Assembly (NCBI GenBank): GCA_036877525.1
Contig: JAZGTH010000075.1
Span: 5,176,001-5,240,000, forward strand
Direction: 5' to 3'
Origin: Chromobotia macracanthus
Lineage: Eukaryota > Chordata > Actinopteri > Cypriniformes > Botiidae
Length of the DNA stretch: 64,000 nt
Positions 10,771 through 22,741 of the stretch are shown in pieces. The position numbers were made by a program, and so were the translations under genes. Position 1 is the stretch's first letter. Each line of letters opens with the position of its first letter. The notes beneath the pieces are model-generated. The model was not told where the DNA came from, did no database searches, and saw only the letters and a program-made list of their open reading frames with translations.

Positions 10771-12335
10771 CTCTCTCCCAAGTCCCCGCTCACTTACTCT
10801 GACATCTGCTCACATCTGCTGGGCCCCGGGCTTTCCCCAACACACACACATACACACACAATTAAAATTGGACTCATTCTTGTGCAAGTCTAAGCAGATT
10901 TGCATTCACAAGTGTTGTATGGAATATACCATGTTATCTACTGAAACCAACATATATGTGATGTCATAGCTATTGTAAGTCCCATAGGCTAAGTAGCAAC
11001 TTTAGATGATCAACAGTTCTTCTATAGTGCATTTACACGTTTGCGCTATGTAAAGTCAGAGTAAGTTTTAGAGAATAAAATAAGAATGTGTTTGTCACCA
11101 CCCTACATAACCATATTTGGTGTATACAAGAAGTGGAATGAAAACTGAATCAAGCTGCAGTGTGTATGCGGCCTTAAAGAGACTTGACTACCTGACTGCC
11201 ATTATTATTATGATGACACTAGTGGGTCACCATGGAGCTGTCTCGTAACCTGTCCCGGTGAGTAAGTATATGCTCCCTCTGTGTTTTTTATAGTGTACTT
11301 CATTACCAGTATAGTCAACGCATAGTACATGTCTTTTTATCTGACTGTTGGGTGTTATTGTCTAAGAAGCTGTAAGATTTAATGCTCTAACTGATGAATG
11401 GTCCTGTTTTCTCTCTGGCATATGCACATTGTCCTATTTCTAAAGCTGGTGTAGGACCCTGTTCTTTGACATGCATCGTGGACTATCTTCTGTCTTCTGT
11501 GTAGTTCCTCGTTGGTGTGGCGCTAGCATATGGTCCTGTTTCCTGGCTGCTCTTGGTGGCAAATGTTTTGCTAACCATGCTTTGGGTAATTCTGTAGTGC
11601 ATGATGGATTTTTGGCAGGGCATATCTAATAAAAAGGTCCTTTCTGGTCATGTTGATATCTGACTAAGAATAATGAGAAACCACACGCTCAAGTCGCTAA
11701 AAGGTTTGTTCGCCTGGCTTGTCTACGCAGGTTGCCAGAGCCTCTTAGAAGCAATGCCATGACATTTTGGCTCAAGGCGTGAAGGCTGTGAGTTGGAACA
11801 GTGAGAGAGAAACATATCCTTTCCACACAGTGGAATTCCCTGATCCGTGGTGTGAACCCGGCACAAGGCATCCAGCAGAAAGGCACCTGTCCTTACTTGT
11901 GACAAAGGTATCCTTAAACCTAGGTTATTAAGAGAAAATGTTTTTCTTTTGAAGCAACCTAGGCCAATAAGAGCACACTTTGTGACATTCTTTTAGAATT
12001 AGTACAATAATGGTGATTGGTGAGAATACATATAATAACATGTTGAAACCACGCCCACAATTAGTTAACAAATCATCAACATTTTGTAACTAGCCAGTTC
12101 TGCTAGGTCGAGAATTGCAGGGATGTGCAAACTGGAGAAATATCATTTAAAAAAAAAAAAGCACAGCAAAACAAAAACATCAGTAAATTATTTTTGGTAA
12201 ACTTTTTGGTAAACTTTGGTAAACAAAGAATCCTGTTCGCCCAGTAGGATTAGATTTTCCTTTACTCCGCTAGACCTTCCTAGACAGCTTTCTGATCCTT
12301 TATCAGTGCCACTCGCCCACCTCGCCCTGTCTGTT
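10771..12335. other. Gene-free stretch with one start-plus-donor candidate
   Basis: No recognisable gene or dispersed repeat. A short tandem of TTTTGGTAAAC units occurs at about 12191-12224 and an A-run near 12150. The one notable item is the ATG-donor candidate at 11232-11257, listed separately. Confidence 0.6.
11232..11257 (+). other. Candidate first coding exon end (start codon plus splice donor)
   Basis: An ATG in the near-ideal context GGTCACCATGG is followed by eight complete codons and two bases. The partial peptide reads MELSRNLS plus a split codon beginning CG. It ends at a perfect donor, GTGAGTAAGT, at 11258. An in-frame TAG lies 12 bases upstream of the ATG, so translation would have to start here. 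I do not recognise the peptide. No CpG island or TATA box supports a promoter nearby, so a chance coincidence remains likely. Confidence 0.2.
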
Positions 12336-12339
12336 AGGC

Positions 12340-12720
12340 CATTAGGACACAGCTCATAAAAACCAGGCAGGAGAGGACGTAATGATTTAATGGGGCTACA
12401 GGGGACGAGCGGTTCTCCTTACGACCCCCTAAGGACCCTCCCTCGCCCTGCCCGTGTCCCTGCGTCCTAATAGCGTAACGGCGGCCGGGCGAGTGTAAGG
12501 GAGGCTGTTCCACCTCTTAGTTCCCCTAACCTGCGGCCGAGCTGATTAAACAGCTAATATTCAATCGTCTAAGAGGCGCCCGCAGTGGAGAAAAATGGAA
12601 ACTTTGAGTAAAAGTGGGGAGGGGGTTCATAATGATATCTTTTGTGCTCCTTCTCTCGATCGCCATAATCTCCGTCATCTCATTAACTGGTGACACTCTT
12701 GTAATGACTTAAGAAAATCT
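12340..12720. promoter_or_regulatory. CNE-like block, CpG-containing
   Basis: Unique DNA with an unusual number of CpGs for the area (12.40-12.60 kb) together with GTAATGATTTAATGG, CTGATTAAACAGCTAATATTC and CTCATTAACTGG motifs. No coding frame of note. It could be an enhancer or a minor CpG-bearing element. Confidence 0.4.
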
Positions 12721-12999
12721 TTGCAGAGCTCACAGAGGCTTGACATTAAGTCAGTGGCAGCACGGCACTGTATTGAAAGGGTCTGTGTATGACACTGAGC
12801 TGCTAGTCTAGTCTAGAGTTAAGGGTATTAGAATGACACGTACACTCTGAGGAACAATGTGGAGCTGTCTCTCAAAGTGGAAATGTCATATCATCTCCAG
12901 CTCCCTCATAATGTTGTGCTAATTCTGTGACGGAGGTTCAACAGCTTCTCCGGCCTTTTCATTATTGTGTTTTGCCACCACCTGACAGGAGATGACAAA

Positions 13000-13740
13000 A
13001 GGAACGGCGCACGCCGGTGACTGACTGTCGCCACGGGCTGCCAAAATATAGCCGGGGACGAAAACACCCGTTTGGTGCTGTGACGACCTCTGTGGCCTCA
13101 TAATTAGAGGATAGGGAGGTTTGCGAGGCCAGAAAAGAGATAAAACAAACAAAAAAGACATGGAGTCAATTTGTAACTCCATTCCAGTGTAATAATTTGA
13201 GAAAATCCCTCAATTCCAAGTCCTTGGAATTGGTCTTGGTGGGCACAGGGTGAGTTGGGGGGAGGGTGTGTTGAGGTTGGGCGTGCCAGCCTGACTCTGG
13301 TGCCCGTTGGCAGCAGAAGATGCTCAATGAAGGCCACCCTGGCATGATGTGCAATTCCCTTGTGTACTCGACAGACTGAGCTCTTTGCATCCTGGCATGG
13401 GTCCCTGCGTTCATTCTTAGTCAACAGGATTAGGTTTGCTTATTGCTGGCTCTCCGGGATCACCTATACAACGCATTGTACACGCACAATGTTAGCTCAC
13501 CGGTTTGGCTATGACACGGACGTTATTTGCGTTTTTTTCCTCTAAGTCGGGGTGCTGATGAGGCTGGAATGGAGGGAATCCGTCCCTGCCTGAAATGACA
13601 TTAGATTTGAGTACATTAGCCATGCCATTTAAAGCATAAACAGAAATAAAAATTCCCCTTTAGTCCTGATTAAAAGCCCATTTTAATTATAGGGTTATTA
13701 TGTGCCGCTATCCAAAAACATATAGATTAATTTTGCCATT
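13000..13740. promoter_or_regulatory. CNE-like block pair
   Basis: The left part (13.00-13.35 kb) is GC-balanced with a perfect inverted repeat at 13211-13232. The right part (13.54-13.74 kb) has GATTAAAAGCCCATTTTAATTATAGGG and AGATTAATTTTGCC-like homeodomain cores. Overlapping short frames on both strands show no domain. Both parts are free of interspersed repeats. Confidence 0.35.
13211..13232. repeat. Perfect 9-bp inverted repeat, 4-nt loop
   Basis: CAATTCCAA (13211-13219) and TTGGAATTG (13224-13232) are exact inverse complements separated by GTCC. The dyad may be a protein-binding palindrome or a small hairpin. It carries GGAATT cores, close to but not identical with TEAD sites. Confidence 0.5.
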
Positions 13741-14729
13741 TGTTTTTTTTTTATTACTGTAAGATGCTCAGCAGGAGTTGGAAAGGACAGCCAGATATTT
13801 TACACAGCTGATGCTGGGAGGAAAAAATACATTTACGTCTCAATATCTTGAAGTTTTGATTGGTAGGACCCCATTAAATCACCTGACAAGCCAAGATTTC
13901 TTGTGTTGACTTAATTCAGGACATTTAAAATGAAACAGGACATTTTATTGGGACATATTGAAGGGATTGTGCAAATAAAAATTTGTCAATTGGGCTTTAG
14001 TTATGTCATAGCCATGAACCATGATTTGCTTTTTGCTAGTCAGTTGCAGGTGGTATTTGGGGGGGTTAATGGGAGGCATTTGATTGGATAAGATGTGCAA
14101 AGGGCAGGATGAGTCAGTAGTTCTGCACTTTTTTCCTATATGTAAAGACTCTGTAAAATTGTAAAGGTGTATCTACTAAAAGTGTATTTGGTCTGCATTT
14201 AGGAGTAAATTAATATATAAACAGTTATAAAGTGTCACACATTGACTAAAAGCCGCAAAAGTCTCATTTTTATTTTAGCCTGTTGTGTCTTTTTATGGGG
14301 TAATGTGTTGGCTGTATTCTTGAAATAAAAAAGACATGATCACTAACAACTAAGTCAGATGTTACTGTTTTGTATCATAAGTAATCAACATGCCATAAAA
14401 GTCCAAATCTTGTATATGTAGTTCACACTCAGTGAAGTTTACTCATTTTGAACAGCAAGACCTTATAAACAACACTATAAGACTAAAAAGTGTTAATAAT
14501 TACTGGCTGTCTTTCTGCAGTCACTGTATGCTGGAGGTGAATTAACAGGTGGATGTTATTGCAGGGAAATGACTCTTATGGAAATTGACAGCCCTGGGAA
14601 GGTGCTCGGGCCAGTCAAAGCACAGTACTAACCTTTGTTTTGGTGTGCAGTACACACAGGCGCACCTCTCACTGCATATGGGTTAAATTGTGTTGAGCAC
14701 CATTTGTGTCACATTTAAAATGTTAACGG

Positions 14730-14945
14730 TACAAAATGTCATTTGCAAAATCGGGGCGTTTGCTCCGGAAAATTAATTCGGCTTACCCCCGGATCTGGGC
14801 TCCTGTCTTCAGGCCAGTATTATGCTACCCTTTTGACAAAGAGCAATATTTAATGAATAAGACTATTAATAACGGCGGGGTCTCGAGGGGATATTTCTCA
14901 GTTACGGATAGGCACGGACAAGATTACGTATAGAAGGGGGCATTG
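14730..14945. promoter_or_regulatory. CNE-like block with HOX/SOX cores
   Basis: A sharply bounded block different in texture from its AT-rich flanks. It contains AATTAATT (14771-14778), TTTGACAAAGAGCAATATTT (SOX-type ACAAAG, 14831-14850), TTTAATGAATAAGACTATTAATAAC and several CpGs. An open frame of 65 codons crosses it (14736-14933) but has no domain. I favour an enhancer. Confidence 0.45.
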
Positions 14946-15929
14946 TTAAGGTTTGGAATGTTTCATGCGTACTATGAAGGGAGGATGTGTAGTATTTTGA
15001 GCGTGCCACACTGCAGTCCTCCAGCTCTGTGTATTTATACTCGCATAATAAATATTTTTGCTACTGTATTGTTGCTTTCAGTGTTTTTTAAATCATCTTG
15101 TTATGGCAGGTACTCTGCGCAATGGAACAGCATCTTTCATTGTAGTACATAGCCATTTGTCTTATAGGTATGTGTTTGTGTGTTTGAAGAGGGGGGAGAG
15201 AGAGAAATTATGAGTGCCTGCCTATGCATTGTACACCCCAGTCTTTTATTATGTCCATGAGCACATGTCTGCCTGCGCGCATTTCCATGCGTTTGTTCAA
15301 CTGTGTCTGGATGACGATAATAACAATCACGTGACTCAACTTAATGTCCCATGAAAATAGCAGAGAGCAGTTTAATTATAGACTACAGGAGAAATGAAGC
15401 CAGCGAACTTGTTTTTCCCCCCTCATCTATATATTATAAAGAATTTCTCACTTCTGAAATCAAATAGGATATTTAACTCAGACAAAGAAAATACAGATGC
15501 ACAGGCTTCATGTCACGCCGGTGTCGTGCGCTAAACGAATTTCAGGGTGCCGAATTTCAGCAGGTACTTTAAGCAGGTACAAATCCCAGTAAATAACATT
15601 TCTATTCACTGTTGCGTGTAGATGTCCCTCTCTCTCTTTCTTTCTCAAGAGGGTAGAGATCATTTTCTCTGTTCTAATTTTCTGGTCCGCAATTGATTTC
15701 GATAACATCTGATTGTAAGTGGTGACAGCAATGAACGATATTAGGGCATCCGTGCTATAAGGCAAAACACTCTCATTTGGTCATCACAGGAATTGGAAAC
15801 ACTATCTGCTGTCTAGACATGCATGAAAATTTAAAACAGTGAATCTGGAGCTCACTTTTTATTTTTAGCCCTGTTTGAGTTGTAGCATCTTGTTTAGTCA
15901 CGGTGCCGTCCGCTGACCTCCGTGTGTCC

Positions 15930-16350
15930 TTCACGCAAAAGTGAAGACCACCTTATAATTGCAGCGGGTGGCAGCTTAAAACTGCCAAATCATAAAAGCC
16001 AGAAGAGATCCAGTGAATTACGAGGAAATATGGCCTTCCTTTACAGCAAGGGCTGTGAATGAAGCCATTAAATTATGAGCAGTTTTTATGATGGGCCATT
16101 GAAAGGGGAATGCTTGTGTATTGATGGTTCACAGGCTGTATCCCTCTTCCCCTTGTGCTGGGGAAGAGCTGACTAGAGGCCCCTGTGTAACTATTTTTCA
16201 TGCATTTAATATATTAATTATCCGGTAAATGTTCCCCAGGCAGTGCTTGGGATACTGGAGAGTGACAGCTTTTCGATGAAGCTCCCCCACCAGCCCATCA
16301 TACAGCAGTGTATTACGTGGGAAAGGTCGGCTTGGGGTTAATGTAACTTT
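15930..16350. promoter_or_regulatory. CNE-like block
   Basis: Unique block with CCATTAAATTATGAGC (about 16.07 kb), TTTAATATATTAATTATCC (16207-16223), ACTTATAATTGC-like cores on the left, and GC-balanced linkers that contain isolated CpGs. No open frame longer than about 30 codons is convincing. The texture is among the most CNE-like of the window. Confidence 0.45.
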
Positions 16351-17424
16351 TTATTTGCTGATTTTTCATAGGCTGGGAGGGAAGTGAGGAGCAAGGCTAG
16401 TTTGGAAAAAAAGAGAATGAGGGGAGAGAGAGAGAAATGCTTTAGGAGGGCTGTGGCCGGAGATATCAGCTAGAAGGGTTGTTCGTTTTTTTTATACTGT
16501 GTTGTTGTGTTTTGACTGTGTTTTTTCCCCAGAAAAGGAGCCCAGCAACAAAATACGAATGCACGTTTAAAAGGAAATCTGTCAAGGAAATGTCTGGATC
16601 ATTTTTCACCCCACATTCAAAAGAATAAAGAAATTCTATTTTGCTTAAAGAAAACAGTCTAAGAAAATAATGGTTTGTGGCACTTTACCCCCTCATCCAT
16701 TCTCATTGCCATAAAGGAAAAACAATCGTATTCGTATTGCGTAAAATGTGTAATTTATTTAAATTATTTAAACTTTATATATACATACATTATTTGTAGA
16801 TCATGATATATGATGCGTAGATACAATTCTGCATTTCTATATTACAGTAACAAGTGTCCAGTGAGAATCAATATCAAATAAAACATGCATTGAGATAATA
16901 TATGCGTATATAATGAGATATAATGATATTTTGGGTAAGGTGTGCTTAATTGCCACACAAAAAAACTCCTAATCATCCAAAACAGGCTTAGTTTCATTTA
17001 TGAAATGTAGTTTTCTCTTTTGGTGCTGGGCTGAAATGAATCAGACATGTCGACACTCATCCATGTTTTTTAATAGGTCGGCTATAATGTTTTGTTTCAG
17101 AGCACTCTGCAGATCCGCTAAACCAGCCCAAGTGATGCAGCATGTAATATAACCATTAGTGCAGCCCTCTTCCATTTTCTGACAATTAGGATGCTGTGCT
17201 TTTTGATGGGAGAAACAGCTTTTTAATCACCATATGCAGCTCTGCTAATTCAGTCGCTCTGAAGTGCTGTCAAGAAACAATCGAGTGAAGGGCTGGTGAA
17301 GTGATCAATTGTCTCTGGTCTCCAGGTGAACTTCTCATTTTCTGCCCATTCCGGCGTCTGTTTGAGTTCATTAGGCCGCCCTACATTTTACTGATTGGAT
17401 GTAAACATTAATATGGCAGAAAAT
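16351..17424. other. AT-rich spacer
   Basis: Nothing coding is seen. From 16.60 to 17.00 kb the sequence is AT-rich with TATATA/ATGATAT runs. The part 17.09-17.34 kb is better balanced and could belong to the CpG-rich element to its right. Confidence 0.55.
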
Positions 17425-17950
17425 GACTTCGTCGATGTTTACTGTGATGTCTGGAGGTTCGCTAAATTGATCGGCTATAGAAAGGCGGACGGCCGTGATT
17501 TGACTCGGGTTCGAGATGGCGAACGCTGCGGCATGTGCGCAATGTTTCATTCTTTCCATTGGTGCTGTTTGCGCAACAAGACTGGTGGCTTTGATTCGTG
17601 ACGCTCACGTTGAATTGATATTAAAAGTGTGTGTATATATATATATATATATTTGGATGATGTTTTCCTCTTTCTGTGAGTGAAATACAAGGCCGTGGAT
17701 CTGGTGGTCGTATGGAGAGGGACGGTTCAATCTCACCGCTGCGCTCTGGACGCGTTTGGCGCGCCGGGGCAACTCCGGGACTCTCCGAAAGTAAATACAG
17801 CGCATCTCCAAGCGCAAAAAAGACGTCCGTCCTGTTTACATCAGCCAGGAGTAAGGTGCAAATTTCAGCCCCTTGACTGATGGAGAATGCGCTAATGTTA
17901 TTTATTGGCCTGTAGTTGCGCATTTACGTTTGCAGCGGTATTGAGAGCCA
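17425..17950. promoter_or_regulatory. CpG-rich patch, possible secondary promoter or CNE
   Basis: CpG density rises clearly above the local level in two parts, 17.43-17.62 and 17.68-17.94 kb, split by a short (TA)n run at about 17635-17651. The second part includes CGCGTTTGGCGCGCCGG-type sequence. Open frames on both strands overlap here (up to 100 codons) but disagree with each other and have no clear splice sites. It may be a weak CpG island promoter; the TA insertion is probably recent. Confidence 0.35.
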
Positions 17951-18825
17951 GGGTGGTTATGGGGTCTCATCTGGGTTGTGCTGTGCTTTATAACACCGTC
18001 CCGTTTTTAAGCCGTGTGCCCTCCCTTCTCCTGCCCCTTCCCTGGCACCCCAGCGCAGACAGGGCCCATTAACCCCCGGATGCCTCTCGCTGGGGCCAGT
18101 GTGTGCTTAAGCGTCAACGTGAGCGTAAACGATGTCCTCATGCCTGGAATGAGCTTTGCACAGTTTAATAGAGGTCTGCGGGTCCACATTAATACAGTGA
18201 TGCTGAAGAGGCCAAAGGGTTGTTCTCTGTGATGGGCTGCTGTCATATCTCTGTACTGGCGACACATGCAAGCCAGCTCTGAATTCTCAAAGCTTGACTC
18301 TTCTGCTAAGCTGCATGGCTTTGTTCTGTCTGAAAGGATAAATCGGAGCCAAACGCAAGACTCCAGTTAAAAAAGGCAAAAGATAGACGATTGTTAGGAC
18401 CGATGCATAGACGGTGTGTTGACATTTTGAATGTGGCGTGCAAAGCGTAATGTCACTTCGAACTTCATTTCAGTTTGTAAAATGTAAACGGTTGTAATAA
18501 TTAACAAGTAGAAATCTATCCACTTCAAACTACAGATGTTCCTGCGTGATAATCATTGTCAGTCTGAAGATACTGATGGCACTCATGCTCGTGTCATTTT
18601 TTCAGTTTCAAAGCGAAATTCTGCAGTCCACTGCTCAGTGCTCTGGCCTCTGTTATTTTCCATGTGCAGTATGTTTGTTTATTTTCTCCTCAATTGATCT
18701 CGCTCTTTACATAAACCAGAGTCTGTGCTGCTCTGCATCTCTGACTGTATACGGGGCTCTCCCACGGCTTCTAAACTTCCACAGCTTATCTTCTCCTCAA
18801 AACGCCTTTTCACCATTGCTTTTGC

Positions 18826-19275
18826 TCCATCCTATACTCTCTCTCTCTTTCTCTCGCTCTCTCTCTGCTTGCTGTTTCTGGCCTGCACAGCCGTCACTCT
18901 GAATTATTTTCAATGAGCTCCTTTATAGCATGCGCCAGATCTCAGCTCCAGCCCATCACCGAGCGCCATGCCACAGAACGCGCTCTGCATTTCTATCAGC
19001 CCTGAGCCTTCTGTGTGCTATTAACCTCTCTCTCTCTTTTCTCTCTCTCTCTTTCTTTCTTCAGCACCTCTATTTCTGTTTCTCAATCTTTTTTCTCCCC
19101 CTCTCCTCCTACCCCATTTCGTCTATCCTTCCCCCCGTTTTTCTCTCCATTCTTACACGCCCTCCCTTTACCCTGCATGCTTCTCTGTGACCCCCCTCTC
19201 TCTCTTTCTCTCTCTCTTTCTCTTTTTTTTTTTCTCTCTCTCTCTCTCTCTTTCTCTTTTTCTCTCTCTCTCTAG
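18826..19275. repeat. Long polypyrimidine (TC-rich) tract
   Basis: The + strand is overwhelmingly C and T, with pure (CT)n runs at about 18837-18865, 19027-19055 and 19192-19274 separated by TTTCTTTCTT and CCCCTCTCC pieces. Homopurine-homopyrimidine mirror tracts of this kind can adopt triplex (H-DNA) structure and are prone to length change. Frames reading through it (Ser/Leu/Phe/Pro rich) are artefacts. Confidence 0.85.
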
Positions 19276-20435
19276 AGCTCCTGCCTGCATTTGTTTAGAA
19301 TGGTGCTTGGTCTGACTATTTCCTGAGAGAGCTTAGAATTATTTTTATTTTTTTACACTAAAAAATACTAATAAGTAAATAAATGTTTGCTTTATAAATT
19401 ATAATATCTCAAAATTGTGTTTATTTCTCTAATTCTGTTCAACATAACAGTGACAAGCGTGCACAGGTGGTTAGCAGAATTGTTGTCAAGATGTGTACTG
19501 AGTCAAATATAAGTACAAATGACATTAGCTTCAATAAGACGTAATAATAAATGCTGCTTAGCTAATGCTAATATTATTACACCTGTAGCTATTGGGAAAT
19601 AGTTTTAACTGTAGTGATTTTTTTTATTTTATTTTTTAAAGTCAGTTTTTTTTTGTATCATTATTATCTCGAAAAAATAATGTTTCTTGGACATGTTCAC
19701 AACAACAGGACATGTTTCCATACTGTATGGGGGGTAAAGTGTCACAATAAAAATCTGCCATTGAATAGTGTTATATGCTTTTCAGCAAAAATGTTAAAGT
19801 TAATAGAAAATTGAAAAAGTTCACATAAATTAATTGTGTAGAATCGCAACAAATAAAACGTGACAACTTACAATACAAATGTGGCAACCGACCCGCCTAC
19901 ATGAAAAATACACTTCTCAAATCTCAAATCTTTCAGGTAAAATCTCTCTTTATCATACCCTTAATTTATCTCACAGTATGATATAATTTTGGAGTCTTTT
20001 GGACTTTTAAATTGACATATGAAATTCACAAATAATTGAACTGAAGACGGTCTGAAATACACATTTGAAGACAGATACATTTGTCTTCAGATTCTGTCTT
20101 CACTTTTCCATCAACCTGAGAGAATGTACTGTATGAAACTTAACTCCACGCTTAAGCATAGATGACAGTTTTTCTAACTGTTCTGTTACCCCAGGGCAGG
20201 ATTACACTTTGTAGGGTGAAGTTTGATCGTCAAAAACAAGCAGAAATGAGAAGTTCGCTCTCTTTCATTGTCTGAAAGGCTCCTGGGGTCATTGTCTTCT
20301 CTTATCAAAGCATTTTTAAATGAACAGAGACAGGGTGCCACACAACACAATTAGCCTCCATTACAGATGTACGTTACTGTTGCAGGCGTATTGTAGGTAA
20401 TCTAGAACGCAGTCACTGTTATCTGTTTAATGTGA
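19276..20435. other. AT-rich spacer
   Basis: No gene, no recognised repeat family. An 8-base inverted repeat TGAAGACA/TGTCTTCA sits at 20066-20073 and 20082-20089. The sequence is AT-rich with poly-T runs near 19.62-19.65 kb. Confidence 0.6.
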
Positions 20436-20439
20436 AAAT

Positions 20440-20650
20440 ACATCTCCTCGCGGAACATGTCATGCGGCCCCGGGATCATTCAATTCATCTCATCAGTGCA
20501 AAGCAGTAATCCCATTCTGTACGCCGCCCCTTTTTCCACAGTGAAGAATTGAGATTTTACCTGATCTTATGAAGTTAATTAGTTCGACAATATTTGATAT
20601 TCCTGTCATCACATATTTCCCCAATCACGGTCTACCCTAGAGGCCCCCAC
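20440..20650. promoter_or_regulatory. CNE-like block
   Basis: Short unique island with CpGs on the left (TCCTCGCGGAAC, GGCCCCGGGATC), then ATTCAATTCATC and GAAGTTAATTAGTTCG (TTAATTAG at 20575-20582). It contrasts strongly with its AT-rich left flank. No coding frame. Confidence 0.4.
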
Positions 20651-20696
20651 TGCTGCCTGTAGACTGCAGAGCTCATGGTTTCTAAAACACCCCCAT

Positions 20697-20740
20697 CTGA
20701 TTGGCCAGCACGACTGATTGCCAGCGCCTGATTGGCCAGC
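20697..20740 (-). promoter_or_regulatory. Three tandem inverted CCAAT/NF1-half-site units
   Basis: CTGATTGGCCAGC (20697-20709), CTGATTGCCAGC (20714-20725) and CTGATTGGCCAGC (20728-20740) form three direct repeats. Two contain ATTGG, the inverted CCAAT box bound by NF-Y, overlapping TTGGCC, an NF1 half-site. Their spacing is 14-17 bases. NF-Y sites in tandem are typical of promoters, but no other promoter sign is seen within a few hundred bases. Confidence 0.4.
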
Positions 20741-21092
20741 ATGTGGCTTTGTGTGGTTCTGCTGAGAGTGCTTTTAATTAAGTTTTTTTTTTTACTCTTA
20801 AGAAATCTTCAACAGTGTGCAACAATGGATTCGTGTAATTAATAACTTTGTTTTTGATATTCATCCTTCGTATGGTTGCTGGTTTAAGCAGACGACAACT
20901 CGGTGCCTGTCTTTTAAAAAATAATAATAATTAAATGATCCTTTTTTCCTTAAAGCAGACTGAAATTTCCTTTGTTATTCACTACAAATCTCGCTTGCTA
21001 GCCGGCATTCGCATGAATTCACATTTTATTTATAGAAAAATGCAGCTTGGACATATTGCTAGAAATAATAACTCCTTTTGTCTTTCTTGCAG

Positions 21093-21121
21093 GAAAAGAA
21101 GTCTTTATAAAAAATCTGGGG
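21093..21121 (+). other. Candidate 29-nt mini-exon
   Basis: A good acceptor (pyrimidine-rich CTCCTTTTGTCTTTCTTGCAG) ends at 21092 and a consensus donor (GTGAGTAA) starts at 21122, leaving 29 bases between. Two of three frames are open (they read KRSLYKKSG or KEVFIKNLG). Both splice signals are strong and unusually close. Real mini-exons exist in neuronal genes, but a chance pair cannot be excluded and no gene is recognised. Confidence 0.2.
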
Positions 21122-21899
21122 GTGAGTAAATACATTTTTATATTTGGGTGTTCTGATTTGTTACATTGGCAGATATTGGCTAGATTCAAGAATAAACCTC
21201 GCTAAATGTGTTATTTTTTTACGTCATTTTCTGATACTCCGTATATCAGCTTTTTTCTGCTCAGAATGGCCTTTAATAAGGATGTTAGTGTTGAGTGGAC
21301 ACAGAGACACTACTTTTAAACATGATTCATACAATACATCCACCTCTACATGTTTAAGTACTATTATTTGTCTTTTGTCTTAACCAATCATTGTCCACCA
21401 CACGTCTGAATCAGTTCATCTCCGTGAGAGATGGTGCAAGGCGATTGTCTTCCTGTCACTTCCTCATGAGTTATTATTTGTTTATCTGTTCGTAGCTTTG
21501 ACACTACTATTGTCATATATGAAGTCTGAGGCACATATTTATCTGTCCAAAGCAGCTGACAAAGCTTCAGTACATTAGGGTCTGTCAGACTGGTTGAGCA
21601 ATTTGTCTGTCGAAGAGCAGAGCTCACATATAAATGAAGTGGGAGAGGATCCTCTCCGTCGACTTCATACAATATCAGTCAATACCGCTCAGAAACATAA
21701 CGCTGAAACATAAAATGCGTAGAGGTTAGGTTAACTACCACCTCCCGTTTATATCCATAAACAACAACAGAAATGGACGATCCCAGGATGGGCTAAGGTG
21801 CAGGAAATTATAGAGCGCACAAAAGACAGAAGCGACAGTGAAGTCGCGTTCAATAAAGCCAGTCATGATTATAACAGATAACTGTTGCACATAACACCC

Positions 21900-22100
21900 C
21901 TTTTCTGAATCCCAGCATTAAAAAGTCTTCTCCTGTAATAACAGTTTACAGAGAAACGTCGCACTGCTACATAATAGCCGTGTTATAATTTGCTCTAACA
22001 ACTCCAATTATGCCTCTTATCGATTCAGCTACACGTTTAATAGGACTAGCCACACCTTTTGCATTACGAGTCATTAAAGGTGTTCAGCAGTGAAAATTTA
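21900..22100. promoter_or_regulatory. CNE-like block
   Basis: Unique sequence with CAGCATTAAAAAG, GTTATAATTTGC, CCAATTATGCC, TTTAATAGG and GAGTCATTAAAGG cores in a balanced background with a few CpGs. No frame of interest. Confidence 0.35.
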
Positions 22101-22741
22101 AAATTGTGTCCTCCTCATCCGAGCTGGATGTGTCCCTGACAGCATAATTTTGTGTGCTATTTGGGCACAGTAAACATCGCACAACAATCATTTCTCTGTA
22201 ACCTTTTCTTTCTCGCACAAAAGCGAGACAGGCGGCGCGAGAGAAAGCAAAACAACACAAAGGTAGAAGCTAGTTTTTGTTGACTGTATTTAAGTGGGTC
22301 AATTTCTGCAGAACCCCCTCCTCATTCTTTTCAGAGTGTTGGTTAGTTATAATTGCGCTGGAGTATGGGCTGTTAGCTTGCTGGAGTGGGGTAGTTTTCC
22401 CCTTTAAATCTCACCTGTTTATTACACCTCTTCAGAATCTTATTTTACCCCTCTTTCTGTTTCTCTCTCACACACACTTTGGTCATAAGTATATGGTTGG
22501 AAGAATGCTTAACCTCTTGTAATTTATTTCGTCTGCTCTTGGCTTTAAATGTCAGTTTAATGGTTTCTTGGGCTGGTACGGTCATGAAGAGTTTTGTTTG
22601 GAATGTTTTGCGAGATGCCCAAAGTTTGATAAACATGGTTAGATTTTATCAGAACGTGATACACAAACTGGTATCTTGACTTTGTCTATTTGTGGGGAAA
22701 AAAATGTGTGGGAACAGAACATACTGTATGGTAAACTGTTT

